A stretch of 64,000 nucleotides of DNA from Prorocentrum cordatum. Taxonomy: Eukaryota; Sar; Dinophyceae; Prorocentrales; Prorocentraceae. Numbering within the stretch: the stretch's first letter is position 1; the number at the start of each line of letters is the position of its first letter. Where the stretch lies: assembly GCA_963575745.1 (NCBI GenBank), contig CAUYUJ010011259.1, forward strand, positions 377,809-441,808, in the 5' to 3' direction. The notes beneath the pieces are model-generated. The model was not told the DNA's origin, searched no databases, and saw nothing but the letters and a program-made list of their open reading frames with translations. Position numbers and translations under genes: made by a program. This document shows positions 38,170-48,165 of this stretch, one piece after another.

Positions 38170-39340
38170 GGCGGCACTCGTCCCATGAATGGCCTTCAGG
38201 GTCGACGTGCTGCTCCCAAGTCGTGTGGTTCAAAATGCGCAGCTGGTGCCCGCCGTAGTGGTCAGCGACATGGTACTCCTCCTCCTCCTCCTCCTCCTCC
38301 TCCTCCTCCTCCTCCTCGAGACAATAGTCGTCCCACTCGTGGGTTCGGGGGTCGAGCTGTTTCTCCCCGGCGTGGTGGTCAGCGTGGAGTTGCCCATGCC
38401 GGTCGCGGAGTTCAGCGGCGTGATGCTCGACATTGTGTCGGCGCACGTCAGGGCGCTGGTGCGCCCGGTCGCGTTGCTGAGCGATGCGCTGTCGGCACCC
38501 GCCGCGGTGGTCAGCGTACAGCTCAGTGACGCGGTACTCGAGACAGTGTTCGTTCCGTTGGCGCACGCCAGGGCCGAGCTGGTGTTCGCCGACGCGTTGC
38601 TCAACGGCGCGAGGCGGCACCCGTCGTGGTGGTCAGTGACGTAGTCCTCAAGACAGTACTCGCCCCATTCGTGGGCATCAGGATCCAGCTGCTCCGACGT
38701 GCCGTTCAAAGTCAGGGCGCTAGTTCCCGTCGTGCTGTCCCGCGACGCGGTACTTGATGCAGTAGTCGCCTCACACGTGGACGTCGGGGACGAGCCGTTG
38801 TACCCATCCGCGCCGCTCAGGGATGTGCAGCTGGCACCCGTCACGATGGTCGGCAACATGGTGCTCGAGACAGCACTCGCCCCGCACGTGGACGTCAGGG
38901 TAGAGCTGCTGCTCTCCGACGCACTGCTGCTCAGCGCGGAGATGCTCGTGTCCGCCGCGTTGCTCAGCGCTGGTGCTCCCAGTTGCGCTGTCCAGTGCTG
39001 CGCAGCCGGCACCCGCCGCAGCGGTCAGCGACACGCGGCTCAACGTCGAGATGATGCTCGTACCCGTCGTGTAGCTCAGCAGCTCGGGCGAGAGCACGAT
39101 TGACAAATAGCATGTGGGGAGGTCCGGGGCGAGAGTGCAGAGCGCGACGCCTGATCTGATTGCGAGGAAGTCTCAAGCGAGAGCACTGCTCCTGAGCACC
39201 GAGAGCGCGACTCCTGAATAGATTATGACTATCTGTCCCAAGCGAGAGCGCGAGTCTCGAGCAAAATGGAGCGGGAGTCTCGAGCCACTGGGCGGCCCCT
39301 GAGTGCTGCGCGAGGTGGTCTCGGGCAGGAGCCCTTGCTG
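38170..39340 (-). repeat. Degenerate ~110-bp tandem repeat
   Basis: Recurring GTGGTCAGCGA, CTCGAGACAGT, CGTGGACGTCAGGGT and GAGCTGGTGCTCGCCGACGC at about 100-120 bp spacing. The - strand yields repeated peptide patterns (DVHVRGECCLEHHVADHRDG; DAHEWGEYCLEDYVTDHHDG), but the frame changes between units, so coding is doubtful. A CTC tract (38276-38315) lies within. From 39090 the pattern passes into GCGAGAGCGCGA repeats. Confidence 0.65.
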
Positions 39341-39445
39341 TTATAGCCCGAGGGCCCAAAAGTTGTACCACACCCTCACCTCTGGTTCGCCTCTCCAGTG
39401 GTGTTGAATATTTCAGGGGGTGAAACGAAAACACAAAAAAAAACA

Positions 39446-39564
<119 letters not shown>

Positions 39565-39745
39565 GGCACAACAACACAGTTTCGTCCAGCAAGGAGTCTC
39601 CCGCACGTCCCGAGCCAGCCCGCGCGCGCGTTCCGGCCGCGCGCGTGGCAGCTTCGCTCTCGCAGGGTGGAGACCTCACCCCCTTCACCGCAAAGCTTAC
39701 GCGTGCGCACGATCCGCATGCAGCGTTCCAGGAACATGGGAGCGA

Positions 39746-39921
39746 GAAGTGACCTAAACATGAAAACTCGGAGGTCCGCGCGGATTTCTCGGATCGGCGC
39801 TGGGGCCCCCTGGCGGCGCCTCCGGCGCCGCCCCTGGCGCGCTCCGCGCGCCAGGGAGGGGGTCCAGCGCCGACCCGAGAAATCCGCGCGGACCTCCGAG
39901 TTTTTATGTTTATGTCACTTC
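39746..39921. mobile_element. Hairpin element family L, copy 2 (best preserved)
   Basis: GAAGTGAC...TAAACAT...ACTCGGAGGTCCGCGCGGAT is inverted at ATCCGCGCGGACCTCCGAGT...ATGT...GTCACTTC. Nearly the entire element pairs with itself. The core CTGGCGGCGCCTCCGGCGCC matches the copy at 54121. Confidence 0.9.
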
Positions 39922-40066
39922 TTGTTCCCCTAAGGAAGCCCTTAGAGGTGCCTGGAGGCCCAAACAGGGCCAACACACATCCTAAGATACCGATCACGGA
40001 TGAGGTCAAGAGGGGGAGGCCCTTTCTCGGGGGTGCTGGCAGGGGGGGGGGGGCGGGGTTCCAGGA

Positions 40067-40253
40067 TTAAGTCGGGCCTGTCCCCCTACAGAGGGGCTTT
40101 CGACGAAAAATAAAGAGTACCCCGAAAATAGTCCAAAAATTTAGGCTGGGGACCATTTTTTTGCGTATTTTTTCGGCCTTTTGGGGGACATGTTCAGGGT
40201 ACTTCTGATTTCTCGTCGAAAATCCTCCTGTAAGGGGGACACGCCCGACGTAA
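40067..40253. mobile_element. Family A element, copy h
   Basis: TTAAGTCGGGCCTGTCCCCC at the left and GGGGGACACGCCCGACGTAA at the right. An inner inverted pair TTTCGACGAAAAATAAAGA...TTTCTCGTCGAAAA extends the TIR beyond that of other copies. Confidence 0.85.
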
Positions 40254-40584
40254 GTCCTAGTTCTGCGGACCTAGCTCGGGCAGCACACCGAGTTCTGAGC
40301 TCTGGATTCGGCAGGCAGACGCGCCTGATGTCTCGAAATCGATTCCTGTGAATATACTAGCCCTGTAGCTCCCCTACAGCCCGAGTTAACTGCAGAAAGG
40401 GAGGAAGCCTCGACTCCCGATCGCCCGTGCCTCGCCGCTCAGGGCCGGGGTGCCCCACTGCGGCCAGGAGCATGCGGCTTCGCCGCGGGTGGCGCATCGC
40501 CGATCCGTCGGCGAGGCATCGCCGATTCCAAGTCCGCGCCTCCCCCCTGAGCCAGTCCCCCCGTGTCGTTCCTCCTCGCTCTCT
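40254..40584. repeat. Family J-like repeat (40430-40590) and unassigned DNA
   Basis: GGCGCATCGCCGATCCGTCG and GGCATCGCCGATTCCA with a closing CCCCCTGAGCCAGTCCCCCC match parts of 2383-2540 and 60330-60670. No gene. Confidence 0.5.
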
Positions 40585-40607
40585 TTCTTCATCTCTCTCT
40601 CTCTCTT

Positions 40608-40659
<52 letters not shown>

Positions 40660-40840
40660 TATATATGTGTGTGTATATGTATATGTATGTGTAGGTGTAT
40701 TCTGGTTTATACATATATATATATATATGTGTATATATGTGTGTGTTTGTATATACATTCATATGCATATATATATATGTGTGTGTATGTGTGTATGTAT
40801 ATACACATACATATGTATACGTAAATATGCGTATATGTTT
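40585..40840 (+). repeat. (CT)n then (TATG/TG)n microsatellites
   Basis: CT repeats to about 40653, followed by GTATATATG-type alternating purine/pyrimidine sequence. Confidence 0.95.
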
Positions 40841-40865
40841 GTATCCCTCTCTATGCGCGGCTACA

Positions 40866-41016
40866 CGTAGGGTTGGCCCTTGCCTGGAGAAGTCTTTGGT
40901 GCGCGGCGTTCGAGAGCAAAGCCGGGCGCGGAGGCTGCCGCTGTCGCGCCGCGTGCGGCGACCGGCGAGCCGCGTGCCGAAGGTCATTCTGGCCTAAGTA
41001 CGGGTCACTCTTGCGT
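40866..41016. mobile_element. MITE family M, copy 1 (diverged)
   Basis: The right end GCCGAAGGTCATTCTGGCC...GGGTCACTCTTGCGT is the inverse of the M left end at 49491 (TAAGAGTGACC...GGAGTGACCTTCGG). Inner TTTGGTGCGCGGCG and GAGCCGCGTGCCGAAGG match the family. Confidence 0.65.
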
Positions 41017-41035
41017 CGCGTGTGGCCGATGTCCT

Positions 41036-41270
41036 CCCCCTTCCTCCTCCTCCTCCTCCTCCTCCTCGTCCTCCTCCTCCTCCTCCTCCTCCTCCTCCTC
41101 CTCCTCAGCCAACCCCTCCTCCTCTTCCTCCTACCCTTCCTCCTGCCCCCCTCCTCCTCTTCCTCCCACCCCTCATCCTCCTCCTCCTCCTCCTCCTACC
41201 TCTCATCCTCATCCTCGCCCTCCGCCTGCCCCTCGTCCTCATCCTGACCCTCCTCGCGCTCCTCCTCGCT
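41036..41270 (+). repeat. (CTC)n tract with TCCT/CCC interruptions
   Basis: About 230 bp of CTC-type repeat, impure after 41110. Confidence 0.9.
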
Positions 41271-41433
41271 GCCCTCCCCTTCTCCCCCCCAAAAAGCCAG
41301 CCTCAGAAGCTTTCCCCTCCTCGGCCGTGCCGCCAGGTGCCGCCCGCGGCACTGCCGCTCGCCGCGCTGCGCTTGGCGCTGGGCGCGTTCGGTGCGCCCA
41401 GTGGAGGGGCCTCCTCCTACCCTTTGCCTTCCG

Positions 41434-41696
41434 TCGTCCTCCTCCTCCTCCTCCTCCTCCTCCTCCTCCTCCTCCTACCTCCTCCTCCTCCTCCTCCTCC
41501 TCCTCCCTCCTCCTCCCGCCTCCTCCCGCCTCCTCTCGCCTCCCCTCCTCCTCCTCCTCCTCCTCCTCCTCCTCCTTCTTCTCCTCCTCCTCCTCCTCCT
41601 CCTCCTCCTCCTCCTCCTCCTCCTCCTCCTCCTCCTCCTCCTCCGCCTCCTCCTGATCTTCGTCCACCTCCTCCTCCTCCTCCTCCTCCTCCTTCT
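41434..41696 (+). repeat. (CTC)n tract abutting LINE 3 remnant
   Basis: Long CTC tract ending CCTTCTAG, directly followed by protein-like sequence. It is another case of CTC immediately 5' of retroelement-derived sequence. Confidence 0.9.
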
Positions 41697-41917
41697 AGAT
41701 TCCCAGGCCGTGATCAACGAAATTCCTGGCCTTGGGGACTCGGTTGCTGAACCTATCAAGCAGCAGGAGAGCCGCAAGGAGGCGCGGTCAGATGTTTGGA
41801 CCGATCTCGTGGAATCTTACCGCGAGGTTGAAAGTATAGTTTCGGAGGCAAGTAGAATTGCCCGTACGGAAGAGATCCCCGAACTGGCGTTGGAGCGGTT
41901 CCAGACGGTCGTTCAAT
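41697..41917 (+). pseudogene. LINE 3 pre-RT helical segment
   Basis: Reads AVINEIPGLGDSVAEPIKQQ and ...EVESIVSEASRIARTEEIPE: a mixed, charged, helix-prone sequence, unlike the surrounding repeats. It is cut off by the family F element at 41918. Confidence 0.5.
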
Positions 41918-42074
41918 TTACCAGTTTGAAGCATATCTTTATCCCTATGTTTGACATCAGCTCACCTCGATGCCGATCTTGAGGATTCCCTCGGTTTCTG
42001 AGGGCCTGTCCCTAAGATTGTCCTCGCGTTTTGCTCGCCCGTCTTGGGGATAGGGATAAGTTCGAAGCTGGTTA
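41918..42074. mobile_element. MITE family F, copy 1
   Basis: TTACCAGTTTGAA...CTTTATCCCTAT at the left is inverted at GATAGGGATAAGTTCGAAGCTGGTTA. The centre GATTCCCTCGGTTTCTGAGG...CCTAAGATTGTC is shared with 56171-56331. Confidence 0.85.
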
Positions 42075-42666
42075 TCAATCGTTGTCTGCCAGAGCCCGGG
42101 GAGTGAGCGGGTTGGCGCCTGCGGGTCTGCAAGGAGGCCCGCTCCCGAGGGACGGGCGGAGGTTCTGGACCTCCTGGGCGGGCTTGAGCACGAGAGCGTC
42201 TGGCCAACGCAGACTTGGCATCGCTCGGACGTGTGTATGTTTCCTTTCGGCGAGGACCATCGAGGAGCATCCTTGATCATTTGGCAAAAAAACCACGCAC
42301 GAAACCGAAAAAAAACAGGGAATGGACGTCCGAGCGATGCCCAGAGGCAGGCTTGAGCACGAGAACGTCTGGCCAACGCAGATGCTTTCCTCTGTAGGAG
42401 CGTCGCGTCCGAAGCCTCGTGGAGGCGCGAGGGCCGTAGGGCTGCTGCCAGAGTCCACCCTGATTTGGTCACGCGTGCGGTACGGCCTCGCTTCGCATCG
42501 GCCCAGGGGGGTCGGAGATCTCTTCGGACACTGCGATCGCGGGGAGGTCTGCCATTCAAGCGCCGCCCTTCTCCGCTCCCTCCCGGACGAAGCTGCCCTA
42601 AGTATGGGGCTTCCGGTGGCCAGTTTGCTGTTCGACGTCGGAAAGTTGCACGGCAGTGGCTCTTGA
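42075..42666 (+). pseudogene. LINE 3 reverse transcriptase N-terminal part
   Basis: Reads EVLDLLGGLEHESVWPTQ, then after the insert GLEHENVWPTQMLSSVGASR, ...ARAVGLLPESTLIWSRVRY and ...VASLLFDVGKLHGS. These correspond to RPIGLLPSLMRVVERAH and the motif A region VTGVLDPSRAFEHV of LINE 1. The D of motif A is kept in LLFDVGK. A 136-bp insert and a frame change interrupt it. Confidence 0.65.
42181..42382. mobile_element. Short TIR insert with 33-bp direct flanks
   Basis: GGCTTGAGCACGAG(A)...TGGCCAACGCAGA occurs at 42181-42213 and 42350-42382 with one mismatch. The insert (42214-42345) has inverted ends TTGGCATCGCTCGGACGT and ACGTCCGAGCGATGCCC. A 33-bp flank is far longer than a usual target duplication. 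Confidence 0.8.
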
Positions 42667-43271
42667 GTGTTCGTAGGTCGTGTTGCGTTCGGGCTGCGGT
42701 GTCCCGCCATGGTTATGAGTCTGGAGACTCAGCGTTGCGCGGCTCCTCGAGGGCTCAGGGGCCAGCAAGGGGTGACGGAGCCGAGCTGCCCTTCTCGTTC
42801 TCTGGTGGTGGGGTCCCCCCACGGCATGCGGGCGGCCAAGATTTTCAGTCATCTTATGTCGGATGCCGTTCACGAGAGAGTTTTTTCTCGTCGATTTGAG
42901 CATGCATCGATGGCAGAGTGTCGCGTGTGGAAGGCGTTGAAGCTAGAGTCGAGCTAGGTATAGTCGGGCCCTCGATTGCTTTCAGCGAGGAAGTTCCCAG
43001 GGGGCGCCTGTCTGCTCCCAGCAAGACTGGTTTGATGTCTGCTTCTCCTAAACTCGGGAGGAGGGCTGCTGACCTCCTCCATGAAATCGGTATGCCAGTC
43101 ACTTTTCCCAGGGCGAGGCTTGATCTCGGGGTTGATGTCGGTGCTGGTAGGTTCCGTGGCGTGGCCAAACCCAGCGCGCGACTCAAGGCCGCGAGCCGCA
43201 GAGCGTTTAGGGTTCGTGGGATGAGGCGTAACACTTCCGTCAGGAAGGCTCGTGAGGGGCTCTGGTACTGA
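42667..43271 (+). pseudogene. LINE 3 post-RT region
   Basis: The final frame (about 42918-43271) has PRARLDLGVDVGAGRFRG and KAASRRAFRVRGMRRN, matching LINE 1 SSQLGVDSAGGAVVRKRKK just after its FVDD region. Stops and frame changes near 42660 and 42900 show decay. Confidence 0.6.
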
Positions 43272-43289
43272 CCAAAATCGGCCCTGAGC

Positions 43290-43451
43290 TTAAGTCGGGC
43301 CTGTCCCTCTACAGGGGGAATATTCAAAAACAGTCCAAAAAATAGTCTGGGGAGTATTTTTGGAGCATTTCTAAACCATTTTGGAGTATGTTTTTTGTAT
43401 GTTTCATTTTTCGTTGAAAATTCCCCGGTAGGGGGGACACGCCCGATCTAA
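43290..43451. mobile_element. Family A element, copy i
   Basis: TTAAGTCGGGCCTGTCCCTC and GGGGGACACGCCCGATCTAA; target duplication CCCTGAGC/CCCTGGGC (43282-43289, 43452-43459). It inserted close behind the LINE 3 post-RT piece. Confidence 0.85.
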
Positions 43452-43571
43452 CCCTGGGCCCGTTCTCCAGGGCGGATCCAGCCGCAGCGACGCGAGGGGC
43501 CTTCTGGAGGCCCCTGCACAGGGCAAACGAAGGGCGCCAGGGAGGGCCGCCGCTGCCTTGCCTTGCCGGCC

Positions 43572-43880
43572 CTCCTCCTCCTCCTCCTCCTCCTCCTCCT
43601 CCTCCTCCTCCTCCTGCCTCCTCCTCCTCCTCTCCTCCTCCCTCCTCCTCCTCCTCCTCCTCTCCTCCTCCTCCTCCTCCTCCTCCTCCTCCTCCTCCTC
43701 CTCCTCCTCCTCCTCCCCCTCTTCTCCTCCTCCTCTCCTCCTCCTCCTCCCCCCCCTCCTCCTCCCTCCTCTCCTCCTCCTCCTCCCTCCGCTTCTCCTC
43801 CTTCCTCCTCCTCCTCCTCCTCCTCTCCTGCCTCCTCCTCCTCCTCCTCCTCCTCCTCCTCCTCCTGCTCCTCCTCCTCC
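43572..43880 (+). repeat. (CTC)n tract, ~310 bp
   Basis: CTC with occasional CTCTCC and C-run breaks, followed by ATTCCTTCTCCTTATA as after the tract at 45548-45700. Confidence 0.95.
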
Positions 43881-44712
43881 ATTCCTTCTCCTTATAATAT
43901 ATCAATATACATACATACATATTCTCATACGCACCTCTCCGAGGGAGTAGAGCTCAGAGGGGATTAATGCGTCCGTGCGTGCGTCCGTCTTTGATTTTAA
44001 TGGCCGTTTCGCTAAGGACATCCTCGAAATTCTGAAAATCGGTGGCACCCCTCACGCAGATCGTGAAGGAGAGGTCCAAAAACACATGGGAATTTCAACA
44101 TGTTAACATAAAACCTTCAAAAACACATGGTAATTTCAATAATGTTGACCCCGATTCTCAGAGAATGGCGGATTCGCCTGAGACATCCTCCCAAAATCGA
44201 GCCCCAGACCCCTCCTCGGAGCCTCCTGGGGGCCTCCTGGAACCTCCTGGGGCCTCCTGGGGCTTTCTGGACCTTCTGGTACCCCAGACCCCGCCTCGGA
44301 GCCTCCTGGAGTTCTCCTGGGCCTGCTGAGGCCGCCTGGGGCCTCCTGGGGCTTCAGAACTACATGCACGCACAGAGACACAAATCACGCCCAACACATC
44401 ACACGCTAGACAAACATAACATACACACACACACACACAACACCGACAACACACAAAAAGCACGCACCACACAAAGCACACATCACACACACACACACAC
44501 ACACACACAACACTCACAATCCTGGGGCCTCCTGGAGCCTCTTCTGGTATCCAAGTCGGGCCTCCTGAGGCTTCCTGGGGGGCCCTGGTACACACATCGC
44601 AAGGTGTGGCAACCCCACTTGCGCTCGAGTGCGACTTCGCTGTTGCATGTCACTCCTGCTTCAAACGCCCCTTCAGCTTGTTGTATGAGCCTGGGCACAC
44701 ACGTGCCACTTG

Positions 44713-44771
<59 letters not shown>

Positions 44772-44785
44772 CATATAACTCCTCC
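43881..44785. repeat. Simple repeats and CTCCTGGGGC decamers
   Basis: AAAACACATGGGAATTTCAA is duplicated (44079 and 44114). CTCCTGGGGC-type decamers run at 44214-44350 and 44521-44590. (AC)n at 44420-44512 and (AT)n at 44711-44775 follow. No gene. Confidence 0.7.
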
Positions 44786-45545
44786 CTGTCGCACCCCGAA
44801 GCAAGTTTTTAGGGCGGGCTGGGCGTTTCGCCTGAGACTTCCTCACCGGTTACGACCCTGAAGCTTAAAAAGTGGCAACAGCTTCACAGATGGAGGGCGG
44901 GTGGTCTTCAAAATGTGGCTCTCGCCTTAGCGCCGCGCACACTACTTGTAAAAATGTGCAAGGGTTTCACGGATTGAGGGCGGGTGGTTTTCAACATGTG
45001 GGTCTCGCCGTAGCGCCGCGCACATTCGTTTTCAAAAAAATTGTAGGAGCTTCACGAATTGAGGGCGGTTCTTTTTCAAAATGTGGTTCTCGCCGTAGCG
45101 CCGCGCACATTATTTGCAAGAGTTTGCAAGAGCTTCACGGATTGAGGGCGGGTGGGTTTCAAAATGTGGTTCGCGCCTCAGCGCCGCGTACATTCGTTTC
45201 AAAAGAAATGCAAGAGTTTCATTGATTGATTTCCATGATCAACGTACCAAAAAGGGTGTTTGGAAGGATTCAGGATTATGCGGGTGCAACAGTTATCTTG
45301 ATTCGCGGTGTTGAAATCTAAAAAATGGTGTTATGGCACGATTCCAGATCGCCAAAACGCAGCAGTCAGGCTGACATGTAGCGTTGAAATCCCGAGAACA
45401 ATTCTTTGGCATGTTGCAGATATTCAAACGTTTGTCTTCCAACGAGGCAGTTCCTTCCATGGAAATGAACCGTTGTAGGGGCGTATGAAGAGGGATTTTG
45501 GAGGGAGGCTTAATTCCAACATCGTTGATGACTCTTGGGTTTACA
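44786..45545 (-). repeat. Family G repeat, copy 3
   Basis: Starts TGTCGCACCCCGAAGCAAGT and GGGCGTTTCGCCTGAGACT, then four 80-bp units (TTCACGGATTGAGGGCGG...CTCGCCGTAGCGCCGCGCAC), then a unique part (GATCAACGTACCAAAAAGG, GGCACGATTCCAGATCGCC). It is directly repeated by copy 4. Confidence 0.85.
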
Positions 45546-45547
45546 CT

Positions 45548-45700
45548 GGTCCTCCTCCTCATCCTCCTCCTCCTCGTCCCTCTTGTCCTCCTCCTCCTCC
45601 TCGTCCCTTTCCTCCTCCTCCTCCTCCTCGTCCCCCTCCTCCTTCTCCTCCTCTTTCTCCTTCTTTTTTTTCTTGTTGCTCCTCCTTCTCCTCCATTCCT
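45548..45700 (+). repeat. (CTC)n tract inside family G array
   Basis: About 150 bp CTC with TCGTCC interruptions, between G copies 3 and 4. Confidence 0.9.
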
Positions 45701-45745
45701 TCTCCTTATACAAAAATATATGTTTATAGATAATTCCCTTCTGTC

Positions 45746-46490
45746 GCACCCCGAAGCAAGTTTTTAGGGCGGGCCGAGCGTTTCGCCTGAGACTGTCTCA
45801 CCATGTATGATCTCTGAAGCTTAAAAAGTGAGAACCGTTTCACAGATGGAGGGCGGGTGGTCTTCAAAATGTGGCTCTCGCCTTAGCGCCGCGCACACTC
45901 GTCTTAAAAATTGCAAGAGCTTCACGGATCGAGGGCGGTTCTTTTTCAAAATGTGGTTCTCGTCTCAGCGCCGCGCACATTCTGGTTAAACATTTGCAAG
46001 GGCTTCACGGATTGAGGGAGGATGGTTTTCAAAATGTGGCTCTCGCCGTAGCGCCGCGCACATGTGTTGCAAAAAAATGCAAGAGCTTCACGGATTGAGG
46101 GCGGTTCCTTTCCAAACAAAGAACTGCAAGAGCTTCACGGATTGAGGGTGGTTCTTTTTGAAAAAGTGTGGTTCTCGCCTTAGCGCCGCGTGCATTCGTT
46201 TTTACAGTTCGCAAAAGTTCCATTGATTCCCATGATCAACGCACCAGAAAGCATGTTTTGGAAGGATTCAGGGTTTTGCGGGCGCAACAGTTATGTTGAT
46301 TCGCTATGTTGAAGACCCTAAAAGTGGCGTTCTGGCACGATTCTGGATCGTCAAGATGCAGCAGTCAGGTTGATACGTGGCGTTGAAATCCCGCGAACAA
46401 TGTCTTGGCACGCTTCAGGATCTTCAAACTGTTGTCTTCCAACGAGGCAGTTCCCTCAATGGAAATGAACCGTTGTAGGGGCCTATGAAG
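45746..46490 (-). repeat. Family G repeat, copy 4
   Basis: Repeats copy 3 from TGTCGCACCCCGAAGCAAGT onward; the two starts are about 960 bp apart. It carries five 80-bp units and the same unique part. Confidence 0.85.
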
Positions 46491-46765
46491 ATGGAGCTTG
46501 GAGGGAGGGTTAATTCCAACATCGTTGATGACTCTTGCGTTTCCACTGGTCCTCCTCCTCCTCCTCCTCATGGAGCTTGGAGGGAGGGTTAATTCCAACA
46601 TCGTTGATGACTCTTGCGTTTCCTCTGGTCCTCCTCCTCGTCCTCCTCCTCCTCCTCCTCCTCCTCATGGAGCTTGGAGGGAGGGTTAATTCCAACATCG
46701 TCGATGACTCTTGGGTTTCCACTGGTCCTCCTCCTCCTCCTCCTCCTCCTCCTCCTCCTCCTCGG
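46491..46765 (+). repeat. Triple tandem copy of the G end, each with its own CTC run
   Basis: ATGGAGCTTGGAGGGAGGGT starts at 46491, 46570 and 46667. Each unit continues TTCCAACATCGTTGATGACT, ...CACTGGTCCTCC and a CTC run of different length. Confidence 0.9.
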
Positions 46766-46918
46766 GGGCACTTCCTGAGGGCACTTCTGCTCACCAGGTG
46801 CCGGGGCTGTCTCCCATTTCAGTGATTTGCGCTGCGCAGGCAGGCCGGCGGCCCCGTCGGCCTGCGGCCAGCTCCGTCGGGCGGTGGCGCCTTGCCACGG
46901 CTTTGGAGGCCTGCTTTC
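46766..46918. other. No gene recognised
   Basis: Short mixed segment between the triple repeat and A copy j. Confidence 0.35.
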
Positions 46919-47282
46919 AAGTCGCGCAGGTCCCTCTACAGGACGAATACAGTGGGGGTGCGCATCAAGAAACCATCTGCTTTTCGTCAGGGGATCCTGG
47001 CTTTCTTCGCTCCTCGCGCTGCGCGGTGACTTCCCGCAGCCGTTGAAGGAGCTGCTGCGTTCAGGGTGTTCCAGGTTTCCCCTCAGGTGCACCTCGCGCA
47101 CGGGTTCTCAGGGTTGGGTTTCTTGCGAGGGTTTCTTGCGGCCGCGCCCGCACTGTACTCAAGAATAGTCAAAAAGTGTCCGGGGACGATGGTCGGGTTA
47201 TTGTTGGCCATGTTTGAGTTTGTGTTGGCCATGCTTTCTTTTTCGTCAAAAATCCGCCTGTAGGAGGACATGCGCAACCTGA
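46919..47282. mobile_element. Family A element, copy j, containing a family C insertion
   Basis: Left end AAGTCGCGCAGGTCCCTCTA, right end GTAGGAGGACATGCGCAACC; interior AGAATAGTCAAAAAGTGTCC and GGGGACGATGG fit the family. Both termini share the same G-to-C type change, so the TIRs still pair. Confidence 0.75.
46948..47157. mobile_element. MITE family C, copy 2 (nested)
   Basis: TACAGTGGGGGTGCGC...AAGAAACC at the left and GGGTTTCTTGCG...GCGCCCGCACTGTA at the right, inserted inside A copy j. Confidence 0.75.
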
Positions 47283-47474
47283 GCCTATTTCGGGTTGAAG
47301 GATTTCGGGGTTGAGCTTCGCAGGCAGCCTGTTTCGGAGTTTTCAGTTTGCTGGCAGAAGCACCCTCGGCACCATGTCAGAAATGAATGAAAAAAGGCCT
47401 GGGGGGAGCCTCTTTGTCTCCTCGGGCGCGCTGGTCGCGGCAGGCGGCGCAAGTTTTGGGGTCCTGAGTCGGCT

Positions 47475-47660
47475 GTTCAAGCCACTTTGTTGAACGTTGG
47501 ATGGGAACCCACAGAAGCTGCCTGCTGGCGGCGCCGTGCCCTCCAGGAATTTGTGAAGGACTGGTCATTCCAAACCTCCACCAAGCCAGGTGTTGACTTT
47601 CCTGGATCCGAAGTTTCTGAATTGGAGGAATTATGTTCGGACCTTAGCTGTCAGTTTTGA
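47475..47660 (+). pseudogene. LINE 3 piece downstream of RT
   Basis: Open frame VQATLLNVGWEPTEAACWRR, ...RALQEFVKDWSFQTS, ending TGA. The NVGWEP...CW pattern fits the region between RT and RNase H in LINE proteins. Order and strand agree with LINE 3. Confidence 0.45.
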
Positions 47661-48165
47661 GTTGCAACGGCCCGGCACGAAGCGGGGACCGACCTGAAGG
47701 AAGGAGGAGACCTTTTCCTCCTTCGACGCGAGTTGGCTCGGTTCGCCAAGGGCGGGGTTTGCCACGTTCGTCATTGGGGGAGCCCCTCGGACACGGTCAG
47801 GCGCTTTCCGCTAGATTCGTCCGTGGTTCGGTTGGGCCCCCGCTGTAAGAAACGATCCGAGACTCTCATGCACAGGGAATACAGACACACACGTGGCCGC
47901 ATAGACCTGCTTAAATACATACGCACACGCACAAATACACACATGATACATACGTATGTACATATATATATATATATGTGTATAGTGTGTATATATGTGG
48001 CTCCCCAAAGCCAACGACGGACATGAGGATTACTCTAAGAGCGACAGTCTTGCCCCCCAAGTCTTGGCTGGTGCTCAGGCTTCTCCCCGATGTGGGCTGG
48101 GGGAGTTCCTCCCGCCATGCTCACTAACCCGTCTTTTGTGGACTCTGGGACGGCCTGTTCCTTAG
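47661..48165. other. LINE 3 spacer with microsatellite
   Basis: No clear frame; (CACA/TATA) simple repeat at 47885-47995. Confidence 0.4.
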
